Positions 1-9,249 of a DNA stretch of 61,468 bases are shown here, piece by piece. The notes beneath the pieces were generated by a model. It was given only the letters and a program-made list of their open reading frames with translations, did not search any database and was not told the DNA's origin. The first letter of the stretch is position 1; each line of letters opens with the position of its first letter. The translations under genes and the position numbers were made by a program. The stretch is from Alteromonadaceae bacterium (GTDB lineage: Bacteria > Pseudomonadota > Gammaproteobacteria > Enterobacterales > Alteromonadaceae). The stretch spans positions 1-61,468 of the forward strand of contig JABSOI010000039.1 of the NCBI GenBank assembly GCA_013216015.1, in the 5' to 3' direction.

Positions 1-79
1 GCTGCCATGTCGGCAACGCAGCTAGTGGTGATTTAGACCATTTGAAGATGATCACTTATTTAGTGCGATTGGTATTAAT
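1..79 (-). repeat. Right end of a composite inverted-repeat element with hairpin module
   Basis: This stretch is the reverse complement of about 13338-13416. It contains the same terminal repeat (GATCACTTATTTAGTGCGAT then TGGTATT) and the start of the GCAGC hairpin module described at 54228. The element is cut by the window start, so its full length is unknown. Confidence 0.8.
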
Positions 80-97
80 TGATGCTAAACAAAGAGG

Positions 98-212
98 TAG
101 GATGGGTTAGCCACCGGCGTAACCCATCATTTTGTATAGCGCAACTATATGATAACACAGTTAAAATCTGATATTTTGATGGGTTACGCCTGCGGCTAAC
201 GCCATCCTACGC
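98..212. repeat. Paired palindromic repeat (GGGTTAGCC/GGCGTAACCC family)
   Basis: Two palindromic halves face each other. The left half is GGATGGGTTAGCC followed by GGCGTAACCCATC, and the right half is GATGGGTTACGCC followed by GGCTAACGCCATCC. About 58 bp lie between them. The same family is at 4367-4477 (pair) and 13207-13243 (single half). It resembles REP/MITE-like repeats common in gammaproteobacteria. Nothing else is recognised between 213 and 439. Confidence 0.75.
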
Positions 213-439
213 GCTGAAATCTTGAGCTGACAAATAAATATCAATAAAACAATGGATTATGCGTGTAGCAACAGTTAACTCATTAAGTTGGTATTTTTCA
301 ATCTTGTAGTTCGCACATTTATTTGCGCCTTAAAGTAATGCGTGGATAAATCCACGTTCTACACAGAAGCAGCTATCAAAGGGCTTGCTAAGTTTTTAAA
401 TTTTAACAGGCACAGTTAACTGGAACATATCCAACTATA

Positions 440-1111
440 TTAATCATTAATAGCTAATGGCCAACCACCAAGTTGCTGCCATTTGTTAACGATATAACAA
501 AATAATTCAGCTGTTATTTCAGTATCGTAAAGTGCAGAATGAGCTTCATTATTATTAAATTCAATATTTGCTGCGGCACATGCTTTTGCTAATACCGTTT
601 GACCTAGTGCCAAACCCGATAAAGTTGTGGTATCAAAACTGACAAATGGATGAAACGGTGAACGTTTTATTTTACAGCGCTCGGTTGCGGCGTTAACAAA
701 ACCTAAATCAAACGCTGCATTATGTGCAACCATTACCGCCCGTTGACATCCGGCAGCTTTCATTTTTTTTCGGATTAATTTGAATATCTCGCTAAGCATT
801 GTTTTTTCATCAACAGCACCGCGTAGTGGGTTTTCGGGATCTATTCCGGTAAAAGCGAGGGCTGAGGGTTCTAAATTAGCCCCTTCAAAAGGATTTACAT
901 GAAAATGAATAGTTTCGTCTAAACTGAATAAACCTGTTGTTTCATCAAGTGATAATGTTGTTGCTGCTATTTCTAACAGAGCATCTGTTTTTGCATTAAA
1001 CCCTGCGGTTTCAACATCAACAACAACAGGGAAGTAACCACGGAACCTTCGTGCGAAAAGTGATTGGTTAGTTTTTTTACTTGGTTTATCATTAGCGCTA
1101 ATGTCAGACAT
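440..1111 (-). CDS. rnt: Ribonuclease T
   Basis: This is a DEDDh-family 3'-5' exoribonuclease that trims the 3' ends of tRNAs and other stable RNAs in the cytoplasm. The conserved exonuclease start [19 protein letters not shown] is near residue 30. It is followed by [12 protein letters not shown] and the C-terminal [15 protein letters not shown], which carries the His and Asp of the catalytic set. The length of about 223 residues fits RNase T. The open frame extends up to 1183, but the start at 1111 (MSDIS...) matches the family N-terminus, so the extra 24 residues are rejected. It is divergent from motY, an order also seen in Vibrio and Shewanella. Confidence 0.93.
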   Translation of the reverse strand: MSDISANDKPSKKTNQSLFARRFRGYFPVVVDVETAGFNAKTDALLEIAATTLSLDETTGLFSLDETIHFHVNPFEGANLEPSALAFTGIDPENPLRGAVDEKTMLSEIFKLIRKKMKAAGCQRAVMVAHNAAFDLGFVNAATERCKIKRSPFHPFVSFDTTTLSGLALGQTVLAKACAAANIEFNNNEAHSALYDTEITAELFCYIVNKWQQLGGWPLAIND

Positions 1112-1294
1112 ATGAAAATTTAAACTACTTATTATAATTTTTTCCGAAGCTAAATTATTGCAGAAAACAGTTCTGAACACCATGTTTGTTGCAATAAGGG
1201 ATGGCTAAGATACAAGTGGTTAAAAAACAAGCCGATAAGTGCTGTTTTTTAAACAGTTTCAAATAAACAGTCACAACATAAGGATAAATGATGC

Positions 1295-1321
1295 TAAAGT
1301 AATATTTATTGTGGTCGATAA
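1295..1321 (+). promoter_or_regulatory. Predicted sigma-28 (FliA) flagellar promoter of motY
   Basis: TAAAGTAA at 1295-1302, an 11-nt spacer, and GTCGATAA at 1314-1321 closely match the FliA consensus TAAAGTTT-N11-GCCGATAA. Transcription would start near 1328, leaving a leader of about 38 nt before the ATG at 1366. The position directly upstream of a flagellar motor gene supports the call. Confidence 0.8.
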
Positions 1322-1365
1322 CTTTTTTAAACCCAGAATCGTATAAATAATTAATGTTGCTCATT

Positions 1366-2232
1366 ATGAAAAAAACTATTGCGTTAATTTCCTTATTTAT
1401 ATTTTTAAATCAAGCCCAAGCAGGCGTACGGCAATATAGCGCTGATCTTGATAGCTCGAATTGGAAATTGTCTGACAATACCAGATTAGCCTGCACCCTC
1501 TCTCATCAGATCCCCAATTACGGTGAAGCTAAATTTCAAAGCACTGCCAACCGAAAAATGAATATGCAATTTGAATTGGATATGATGCGTTTACCTGATA
1601 CCTATTCTTTGGCTGAGCTTAGATCGGTTGCTCCTTCATGGCGACCTGGTAAAAGTAGTTATCCCATAGCCGATATGAAGCTGCATAAACAGTTTGCACC
1701 CAGTTTATCTAAAAAGGTTGCATGGACCATGTTAACTGAGCTGGAACAAGGCATGAGTCCTACATTTTATTATGATGATTGGTATAACTCAGACGATAAA
1801 ATTTCGGTTGGCTTATCTTCAGCTCGTTTTAAAAATATTTATCAACAATTTGTTGGTTGTGTAGGAAATCTTCTTGATTACAGTTTTGACGACATAGCAT
1901 TTACCGTATTAAACTTTCAATTCGGTGGTGATGCTTTGACAAAATCATCTAAAAAACGTCTTGCGATGATCACTGAATATCTGAGTTTAGATCCTGAACT
2001 TGATTTAGTGCTTATTGATGGTTATAACGATAGCTATGGCGGGCGTAATACTAACCTGAAAATATCAGAGAGACGGGCTTCTAAAATTCGCGAATATTTT
2101 GTTAACAGCGGTGTAGATCCGGGTCGAATAGAAGCGAAAGGATATGGAGAAAAACGTCATATTGCCTCAAATGATACTGTACTTGGCCGAAGCAAGAACC
2201 GCAGGGTTGTTATACGTATGGATAAACTGTAG
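1366..2232 (+). CDS. motY: Sodium-driven flagellar motor T-ring protein MotY
   Basis: MotY is a periplasmic protein. It forms the T-ring with MotX around the polar-flagellum basal body and is needed to assemble PomA/PomB-type sodium stators. A signal peptide covers about residues 1-19 (MKKTIALIS...QAQA). The MotY N-terminal domain follows (FELDMMRLPDTYSLAELRS, TELEQGMSPTFYYDDW). The C-terminal half is an OmpA-like peptidoglycan-binding domain ending in NRRVVIRMDKL. The start at 1366 is preferred over 1354 because it gives a normal signal peptide. A sigma-28-type promoter lies upstream and a strong terminator downstream. Confidence 0.93.
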   Translation: MKKTIALISLFIFLNQAQAGVRQYSADLDSSNWKLSDNTRLACTLSHQIPNYGEAKFQSTANRKMNMQFELDMMRLPDTYSLAELRSVAPSWRPGKSSYPIADMKLHKQFAPSLSKKVAWTMLTELEQGMSPTFYYDDWYNSDDKISVGLSSARFKNIYQQFVGCVGNLLDYSFDDIAFTVLNFQFGGDALTKSSKKRLAMITEYLSLDPELDLVLIDGYNDSYGGRNTNLKISERRASKIREYFVNSGVDPGRIEAKGYGEKRHIASNDTVLGRSKNRRVVIRMDKL

Positions 2233-2385
2233 TTAGACACATTTAGCTGGATACGGTTAGTTTGATTCAGCTAGATTGATACAGTTAGAAAGTGTTAGAC
2301 ATTTTTTACAATTCCAAACAATTTTGCAAAATTTCATTACATACTTTGGTGGTGTTCAAAAGTTTCGCTAAATTATTGCTTGAAC

Positions 2386-2420
2386 AGGTCTGTAGATTCG
2401 CTGTAATCTACAGACCTTTT
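2386..2420 (+). terminator. Rho-independent terminator after motY
   Basis: The stem AGGTCTGTAGATT / AATCTACAGACCT has a short loop and is followed by a T-rich tract. Confidence 0.85.
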
Positions 2421-2451
2421 ATTATGAACATCTATTTTATGGCCTACTTTT

Positions 2452-4350
2452 ATGACTCTACATTTTAAAAAGTCGCTCTATCGTCTTGTTACATTGATAT
2501 TGTTACTCGCTGTTCCGCCTACCTGGGCATTTAGCTCGTCAGATACGAATAAAAACGCATCATCGTTGACAGACGCTTATACTTATTCGAATTATGATCA
2601 GGTTAAAACAACCCATATTTATTTAGATCTTAATGTCGATTTTGATAAAAAATCTTTAAAGGGTTTTGCTGAATTATCGCTTCATTGGCTTACTGATACA
2701 GTTCAACCAGTAATCTTGGATACAAGAGATTTAGTTATTCACCGTATTATGGCCCAAAATAGCATTGGTCAATGGCATGCTGTTAATTATAAATTAGCGA
2801 AACGTGACGATGTATTGGGTTCAAAATTAACGGTAAACCCTTTGTTTAAAGCTAAAAAGCTAAGGGTTTATTACAATTCTACACCTAAAGCTTCTGGCCT
2901 GCAGTGGTTGGCACCAGAGCAAACAGCGGGTAAACATAAGCCATTTATGTTTAGTCAAAATCAGGCGATCCATGCACGTTCATGGATACCTGTTCAAGAT
3001 ACCCCAAGTGTAAGAGTTACTTATACTGCCCGTATCACTACAGATAAAGATTTATTAGTGGTGATGAGTGCCAATAATATACCCGACACAGAACTTGACG
3101 GTGATTATTACTTTACAATGCCGCAAGCCATTCCTCCATACCTGATTGCCATTGGTGTTGGAGATCTGAAATTTAAAGCAATGAGTCATCAAACAGGTAT
3201 ATATGCTGAAGCTGGTATTCTTGATGCAGCCGTTGCTGAATTTGATGATACTCAAGCCATGATTGACGAGTCAGAAAAACTTTTTGGCGCATATCGTTGG
3301 GGTAGATACGATCTGCTGATTTTACCACCAAGTTTTCCTTTTGGTGGTATGGAAAATCCAAGATTGTCATTTATTACACCTACTGTTATTGCAGGTGATA
3401 AAAGTTTAGTTAATTTAATCGCCCATGAGCTGGCGCATTCGTGGTCAGGAAATCTTGTTACCAATGAAAGTTGGCGCGACTTATGGCTGAATGAGGGCTT
3501 CACCAGTTATGTTGAAAACCGCATTATGGAAGCTGTTTTTGGCACAGAACGAGCCATTATGGAGCAAGCACTATCTGCACAAGACCTGAATTATGAAATA
3601 GCAGAAGAATTGCCGCCAGGTGATACTCAGTTATATATAGACCTTAAAGGACGTGATCCTGATGATGCATTTTCAGGTGTCCCTTATACCAAAGGGCAGT
3701 TGTTCTTAATTTATCTGGAAGAAAAGTTTGGTCGTGAACGTTTTGATGCCTTTCTGTTGGCGTATTTTAACGATCATGCATTTGAAAGCTTAGGCACAGC
3801 AAACTTTATTGTTTATTTAAAAGAAAATCTAACGCACAAATATCCTGAAATTGTGAGCGATGAAGTTATTAATGAATGGATTTATGAACAAGGGCTGCCG
3901 ACTTATGTTCCTAAACCTACCTCGAATGCTTTTACTTTAATTAATAATCAAATTAACAGCTTGCTTGCGAATGATATAACACTGGCTCAAATGCCGACTA
4001 AAAAATGGACCTTGCACGAATGGTTGCATTTTATTAATAATTTGCCATATAACGTATCTGTAACACGTATGGCTGAGTTTGATAAAGCGTTTAATCTAAC
4101 CCACAGCACGAATGCTGAAATAACACATGCCTGGTACTTACTATCACTAAGAACTGGTTATAAAGCGGTATTTCCTGCAATGGAAAAATATCTTATTGGT
4201 ATTGGTCGTCGTAAGCTGATTGTTCCATTGTACAAAGAACTGGCTTTATCTGAAGCTGGTAAAGCATGGGCTAAAAAAGTGTACTTAAAAGCGCGTCCGG
4301 GATATCACCCGTTAGCACAAGGTACTGTTGATGGTATTTTGAATAAATAA
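2452..4350 (+). CDS. M1-family zinc aminopeptidase (LTA4 hydrolase type)
   Basis: This is an exported zinc aminopeptidase that removes N-terminal residues from peptides. A signal peptide spans about residues 1-26 (ending PPTWAFS). The exopeptidase motif GGMEN is near residue 297. The zinc site HELAH is at residues 325-329, and the third ligand is the Glu of NEGF about 19 residues later. The C-terminal quarter is the helical domain of leukotriene A4 hydrolase relatives. At 632 residues it has the architecture of the cold-active aminopeptidase known from Colwellia psychrerythraea. It appears to be a single-gene unit between the motY terminator and a repeat pair. Confidence 0.92.
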   Translation: MTLHFKKSLYRLVTLILLLAVPPTWAFSSSDTNKNASSLTDAYTYSNYDQVKTTHIYLDLNVDFDKKSLKGFAELSLHWLTDTVQPVILDTRDLVIHRIMAQNSIGQWHAVNYKLAKRDDVLGSKLTVNPLFKAKKLRVYYNSTPKASGLQWLAPEQTAGKHKPFMFSQNQAIHARSWIPVQDTPSVRVTYTARITTDKDLLVVMSANNIPDTELDGDYYFTMPQAIPPYLIAIGVGDLKFKAMSHQTGIYAEAGILDAAVAEFDDTQAMIDESEKLFGAYRWGRYDLLILPPSFPFGGMENPRLSFITPTVIAGDKSLVNLIAHELAHSWSGNLVTNESWRDLWLNEGFTSYVENRIMEAVFGTERAIMEQALSAQDLNYEIAEELPPGDTQLYIDLKGRDPDDAFSGVPYTKGQLFLIYLEEKFGRERFDAFLLAYFNDHAFESLGTANFIVYLKENLTHKYPEIVSDEVINEWIYEQGLPTYVPKPTSNAFTLINNQINSLLANDITLAQMPTKKWTLHEWLHFINNLPYNVSVTRMAEFDKAFNLTHSTNAEITHAWYLLSLRTGYKAVFPAMEKYLIGIGRRKLIVPLYKELALSEAGKAWAKKVYLKARPGYHPLAQGTVDGILNK

Positions 4351-4366
4351 CATTAAACGAACAGGT

Positions 4367-4477
4367 GAGGTGGGTTAGCCAACGGCGTAACCCACTTATG
4401 AGGTGGTTTCTTAACGTTTAGGCACTTGATATAAAATATATTAGATGGGTTACGCCTGCGGCTAACCCATCCTACGC
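4367..4477. repeat. Paired palindromic repeat (GGGTTAGCC/GGCGTAACCC family)
   Basis: This is the second copy of the family at 98-212. The left half is GGTGGGTTAGCC with GGCGTAACCCAC. Note that the T/A to C/G change in GTGGG/CCCAC keeps the pairing. The right half is GATGGGTTACGCC with GGCTAACCCATCC. It lies between the 3' ends of convergent genes. Confidence 0.75.
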
Positions 4478-4528
4478 AATAAAATTATTTGTAGGTGGTA
4501 AACTTAACAAAAACAGTTAATTACAGTC

Positions 4529-4675
4529 TCAGTCATAGTTAACTTCAACATAGCTAATTTCATAACGATCTTGTAGGTGTTTTCTAAATACCTGAGCAAA
4601 CTCCAAAGCACCCTGTCTAATTTTTATCAACTTATTGGTTAAATAATAATTAGTATGAACGGGAGTCAAAATCAT
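4529..4675 (-). CDS. Possible 48-residue small protein overlapping the end of cysZ
   Basis: An ATG inside the last codons of cysZ opens a 48-residue frame (MILTPVHTNYYLTN... to ...ISYVEVNYD). It has a mixed charged and aromatic composition and a plausible amphipathic helix around ALEFAQVFRKHLQD. The overlap with cysZ is 26 nt, which would suit translational coupling. I do not recognise a family. It could be a genuine small gene, the remnant of a longer one, or chance. Confidence 0.3.
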   Translation of the reverse strand: MILTPVHTNYYLTNKLIKIRQGALEFAQVFRKHLQDRYEISYVEVNYD

Positions 4676-5408
4676 CTCTATATCTGTCTACCCACATAGC
4701 AGTGGCTCCGCAAATTGCTACGGGCATCACGATAAAATTAACGATAGGTATCATTGAAAAAACCGTAACGGTTATACCAAAACTATAACTTAATCCTTGC
4801 TGTTGTTTTAACGCTGTTTTCATTTGTTGAAATGAAATTTTATGATTATCAAAGGGATAATCTATATATTGAACCGCCATCATCCAGGCAATAAATAAAA
4901 ACCAGATAACTTGTCCAACGAAGGGTAAAAACAACATCAGTAAGAAAAATCCAATAGCTCGGGGTAGGTAATAACAAAGTTTTTTCCATTCTCGCCCAAG
5001 TGTTCTTGGAATGTCTTTTACGACATCACTGAATTGTCCTTTGGGGGCAACATTATTTGTAAGCATGGCTTCAATTTTTTCTGACAATAAGCCATTAAAA
5101 GGCGCGGCTATCCAGTTTGCAATAGTAGTAAAAATAAAGGAAAAAATAACCAGCACTGCTACTATAGCCAGTGGCCATAATAAAGAGCTGAGCCATTCAA
5201 GCCAGTCGGGTAACCATTGAGTTAATAATTCCATATAATGTTCAAGTTGCAAAAACATATAATAAAAAGCAATACTGAACATGATTAAATTGATCGTTAA
5301 AGGAATGAAAACAAAACGTCTGATCCCTTTTTTTCGAATTAATTCAAAACCTTTAATAAAGTAACCTGCACCGCTGGTGGCAATAACTTGATTTTCTTGA
5401 TGAGTCAT
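4650..5408 (-). CDS. cysZ: Sulfate transporter CysZ
   Basis: This is an inner-membrane sulfate permease feeding cysteine biosynthesis. Four hydrophobic segments are visible (for example FVFIPLTINLIMFSIAFYY and LWPLAIVAVLVIFSFIFT). The family-typical stretches GFELIRKKGIRRFVFIPL near the N-terminus and NWIAAPFNGLLSEKIE after the second segment are present. At 252 residues it is close to E. coli CysZ. It is divergent from smc; cysZ next to zipA is a long-conserved neighbourhood in gammaproteobacteria. Confidence 0.92.
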   Translation of the reverse strand: MTHQENQVIATSGAGYFIKGFELIRKKGIRRFVFIPLTINLIMFSIAFYYMFLQLEHYMELLTQWLPDWLEWLSSLLWPLAIVAVLVIFSFIFTTIANWIAAPFNGLLSEKIEAMLTNNVAPKGQFSDVVKDIPRTLGREWKKLCYYLPRAIGFFLLMLFLPFVGQVIWFLFIAWMMAVQYIDYPFDNHKISFQQMKTALKQQQGLSYSFGITVTVFSMIPIVNFIVMPVAICGATAMWVDRYRDDFDSRSY

Positions 5409-5593
5409 GGCTTATTTATTGACCTAACTTGTTGTTATTCAAACGTCTATTATAATGAGTAAATGAATTTCAGAATAGAGTTTTATTGTTACAAAATACA
5501 AAGAATTCTGTTAAAGTCATTAATTGTCTGTAAAAGATGAGAATGTGAATACTATTCAAACTATATTAATTATTCTATGGGTATATCGATTTA

Positions 5594-8500
5594 ATGCGAC
5601 TTAAGCATATAAAATTAGCTGGTTTTAAATCGTTTGTCGATCCCACTACAGTTCCTTTTAAACATCAAATGACTGCAATCGTTGGTCCTAACGGTTGCGG
5701 AAAGTCCAATATTATTGATGCGGTACGCTGGGTTCTGGGAGAAAGTTCGGCTAAGAATCTTCGTGGAGATTCAATGACTGATGTTATTTTCAATGGAGCG
5801 AGCACCCGTAAAGCGATAGGTCTGGCAAGTGTAGAATTAGTTTTTGAAAGGACAGTTAAGGCTTCCAACACCAGTCATTCAAGTACCAGTCATCCCAGTG
5901 CAAGTAATTCCAGTACAAGTCACTCTGGTAAAAGTAACCTTCTTAGTGAAGAATCAAAGTCGTCAGATCATTTTCAAGGCAGCATGGCAGATCGTAACGA
6001 AGTTTCCATTCGTCGAGTTGTTAATCGGGATAGTGTCAATAGTTATTTTTTAAATGGCTCAAAATGTCGACGCCGTGATATTACCGATATATTTTTGGGA
6101 ACAGGACTTGGACCAAGAAGTTATGCCATTATTGAACAAGGCACTATTTCCCGGTTGATCGAGTCTAAACCGCAAGAATTACGTGTTTTTATTGAAGAAG
6201 CCGCTGGAATATCCAAATACAAAGAACGGCGCAGAGAAACTGAAACCCGCATTCGACACACACGTGAAAATTTAGCACGATTGGCGGATATTCGTGCTGA
6301 GCTGACATTACAAATTGACAAATTACATCAACAAGCTGAAGCCGCTAAACGATTTAAAACGTTAAGAGCAAGTGAGCGTAAATATAAGTCAGAATTAGCG
6401 GTACTGAAATGGCAGAAATTCGATCAACAAAACCAGCAATATCAACAAAAAGTAAGTAAAGCTCAGCGTGAAGTCGAAGATTTATTTATCACAAATAATC
6501 AGCATGATATTGAATTGTTAAAGGCTAAACAATTACTGGAGCTTGGTGGCGGTAACACAAACAAGTTACAACAGTCAAAACTGAGTCTTAGTAGCCAAAT
6601 TGCACGGTTAGAACAAAACATAAAGCATAACCGTCAACAACAAGTTGAAATTGAAAAAAACAGTATTCAATCACAGCAAGACCTGCTTACAGCTCAGGCG
6701 GAATTGTTAGTAGAACAAGATAAATTGATTGCTGTAAATGCTGACATTGAACAGAAAAATCCCGAACTGGAAATAGTTGAGCAACAGTTGGACACGCTGA
6801 AAATTGTCTTGCAGGAGAGTCAGGTAAAGTTACAGGAAGCACAACAAAATTGGCAGAAGGTTAACCATCAAAATAATGAATTTATCTCCGCCAAAACTCA
6901 GATAGAAAGTAAAATATCGACTCAACACACCTTAATTGAAGATATTAATATCAGGCATAGTAAACTTTCATCGTTTTTAACTGATTTACAGGCAAATATT
7001 TCTCAACCTGATTTTACACAAATAAAATATCAGCAAGAAAAACTGCATGATCAATTACAACAATTAATTGATTATGACAAAGAGTTGAAAATATCAACGG
7101 GCCAGTTACAAAAACGTTTATCTGAGCATCAGCAACAAGTAGGTAAACAGCATGGTATTTATCAGGTCCTTGAAGAAAATTTAAAACAAAGGCAAAGTCT
7201 TTTAGCGGTTAAACCTGATTGGTTGATAGAGCAATCTTTATGGTTAGAACAGAAAAATATTAATCAGCAGGGAACCTTTTATCAAAAAATCAAGGTAGCA
7301 GAAGGCTGGGAAACTGCGGTTGAAATGGTATTGTCTCCTTGGCTGCAAGCTCAAATAGTAGATGAATTCCCTGACGAAATATCACTTAATACTGCTTCAT
7401 TAGTTAAAACTTCATTAGTTAAAAATGCTTCATTTAAAAACAGTTTAAATCAGGAAACATTAGCTGAAAAAATATCAGGGGAGACGATTTTTACCCGTTT
7501 GCTGAATCAGGTTTATATTGCTGAAAACTTAATGCAGGCCCAGGAAATACTGCAATCGTTACCAGATGAAGCATCGGTTATCTGTCAGGATGGGACTTGG
7601 CTGGGCCATAGCTTTTTACAAAAAGGTTTGTTGCCTGAAGGAGCAGACAATGATGAATTATTCCAGGCTAAGGAACGATTAAAACGTGTCGGGCAAATTA
7701 ATAATTTAAAAGACGAAATTACTCAAATAGGCCTTTGGCTTGAAGAAAGTATTGAAATAACCAATGGGTTGAAAAACGAGATAGGAAATTGTAATCAGCA
7801 GCAGGAAAATAACAGTGAAGACATTAAGCAGCGACAAATTGACTACCAGCAAAAACAACAAGAATTTGCTTTAGCTGATCAACAATCTCAACACGAACAA
7901 CAGCAATGTCAAAATACTTTAGCAGAGCTTGACGTTTTAATTTCTCTGAAACAAACAGAACAAAGAAAATTATCGGCATTAGAGCAACAGCAAACAAGCG
8001 TGTTGCAAAATGCTCCGGATGAATTGAAAATAAATGAGTTTGCACGACAAGCTGAACATTTCGAGCAAAATAGTAAGACGAGTCAGTCTCAAATTCATCA
8101 GTTGCATGAGCAGCGTCATGAACTGGCAGTGTCGCTTGAACGGGTAAAAAGCCAGCATACGCATTGCACCAATGCTATTACCCGTCATAAAGAACAAATA
8201 GATCAACAATTACTTATTCAAACTCAACAAAGTGAAGAACAGCAAAACCGTGTTAATCCTTTACAAGTGGATGAACAACAGTTACAAACATGGTTACAGC
8301 AAATGTCATCTCTTGATGAAGAACTGCAAGGTGTCCATGAAAATTTAGCGTCTGCTCAACAGACGGTAAATAATATTGAAGATGAAAAGAAAAAAACCAG
8401 TAGTCGGATAAGCTATTATAAAGAACAAATTTCACAAGCTCATTTAAATGGTGAAAGTAATCGACTACGCGCAGAAACTGCACTTGAGAATTTAGCTGAA

Positions 8501-9220
8501 CTACAGCAGAATTTACAAGACGTGTTGGCAACTATGCCAGACAGCGCTAAAGAAGGGATCTGGCAGGCCCATATTTCACACTTAACAAAAGATATCAGTC
8601 AATTAGGCGCGATTAATTTAGCTGCAATAGATGAATATGAAACACAATTTGAACGTAAATCCTTTTTAGATCAACAGAATGACGATTTGACTCAAGCTAT
8701 TACCACGTTAGAGTCGGCTATTACTAAAATAGACCGTGAAAGCCGTCATAAATTTAAGACTACGTTTGAACAAGTTAATAGGGGTCTTAAAGAATTGTTT
8801 CCAAAAGTTTTTGGTGGAGGGAGTGCATACCTTGATTTAACGGAAGAAGACCTGTTAAATACAGGTGTTACAATTATGGCAAGACCACCGGGGAAAAAAA
8901 ATAGTACAATTCATCAATTATCTGGTGGAGAAAAAGCGCTTACCGCATTATCATTAGTGTTTGCAATTTTTAGATTGAATCCTGCACCATTTTGTATGTT
9001 GGATGAAGTTGATGCACCTTTAGATGATGCGAATGTCGAAAGGTTTTGTAATTTGGTACGGGAAATGTCTCAAACTGTACAATTTATTTATATAAGTCAT
9101 AATAAAATCGCTATGGAAATGGCTTCGACTTTAACAGGAGTTACCATGTTTGAGCCGGGTGTTTCAAAAATGGTTGCTGTTGATATTGAAGAAGCAATTT
9201 CAATGGCAGAAATATCTTAA
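5594..9220 (+). CDS. smc: Chromosome segregation ATPase SMC
   Basis: This is the core of a condensin that compacts and segregates chromosomes. The N-terminal head carries Walker A GPNGCGKSN (about residues 32-40). Long Gln-rich coiled coils flank a hinge around residues 520-660. The C-terminal head has the ABC signature LSGGEKALTALS and Walker B FCMLDEVDAPLDD. At 1208 residues it is a full-length SMC rather than MukB. Two low-complexity insertions stand out: a Ser/Thr/His-rich stretch near residues 92-112, and a short SLVK duplication in the hinge region. The Met at 5594 starts directly with the conserved MRLKHIKLAGFKSF. It is followed 26 bp later by zipA. Confidence 0.95.
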   Translation: MRLKHIKLAGFKSFVDPTTVPFKHQMTAIVGPNGCGKSNIIDAVRWVLGESSAKNLRGDSMTDVIFNGASTRKAIGLASVELVFERTVKASNTSHSSTSHPSASNSSTSHSGKSNLLSEESKSSDHFQGSMADRNEVSIRRVVNRDSVNSYFLNGSKCRRRDITDIFLGTGLGPRSYAIIEQGTISRLIESKPQELRVFIEEAAGISKYKERRRETETRIRHTRENLARLADIRAELTLQIDKLHQQAEAAKRFKTLRASERKYKSELAVLKWQKFDQQNQQYQQKVSKAQREVEDLFITNNQHDIELLKAKQLLELGGGNTNKLQQSKLSLSSQIARLEQNIKHNRQQQVEIEKNSIQSQQDLLTAQAELLVEQDKLIAVNADIEQKNPELEIVEQQLDTLKIVLQESQVKLQEAQQNWQKVNHQNNEFISAKTQIESKISTQHTLIEDINIRHSKLSSFLTDLQANISQPDFTQIKYQQEKLHDQLQQLIDYDKELKISTGQLQKRLSEHQQQVGKQHGIYQVLEENLKQRQSLLAVKPDWLIEQSLWLEQKNINQQGTFYQKIKVAEGWETAVEMVLSPWLQAQIVDEFPDEISLNTASLVKTSLVKNASFKNSLNQETLAEKISGETIFTRLLNQVYIAENLMQAQEILQSLPDEASVICQDGTWLGHSFLQKGLLPEGADNDELFQAKERLKRVGQINNLKDEITQIGLWLEESIEITNGLKNEIGNCNQQQENNSEDIKQRQIDYQQKQQEFALADQQSQHEQQQCQNTLAELDVLISLKQTEQRKLSALEQQQTSVLQNAPDELKINEFARQAEHFEQNSKTSQSQIHQLHEQRHELAVSLERVKSQHTHCTNAITRHKEQIDQQLLIQTQQSEEQQNRVNPLQVDEQQLQTWLQQMSSLDEELQGVHENLASAQQTVNNIEDEKKKTSSRISYYKEQISQAHLNGESNRLRAETALENLAELQQNLQDVLATMPDSAKEGIWQAHISHLTKDISQLGAINLAAIDEYETQFERKSFLDQQNDDLTQAITTLESAITKIDRESRHKFKTTFEQVNRGLKELFPKVFGGGSAYLDLTEEDLLNTGVTIMARPPGKKNSTIHQLSGGEKALTALSLVFAIFRLNPAPFCMLDEVDAPLDDANVERFCNLVREMSQTVQFIYISHNKIAMEMASTLTGVTMFEPGVSKMVAVDIEEAISMAEIS

Positions 9221-9249
9221 TATCAATTGGATATAATTTGGGTTAGGTG

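Noticed and set aside
3055-3503. Minus-strand open frames within the aminopeptidase gene, and similar shadows inside smc, ligA, carB and others
   Set aside because: They lie opposite well-supported conserved genes, have no independent support and are typical shadow frames.
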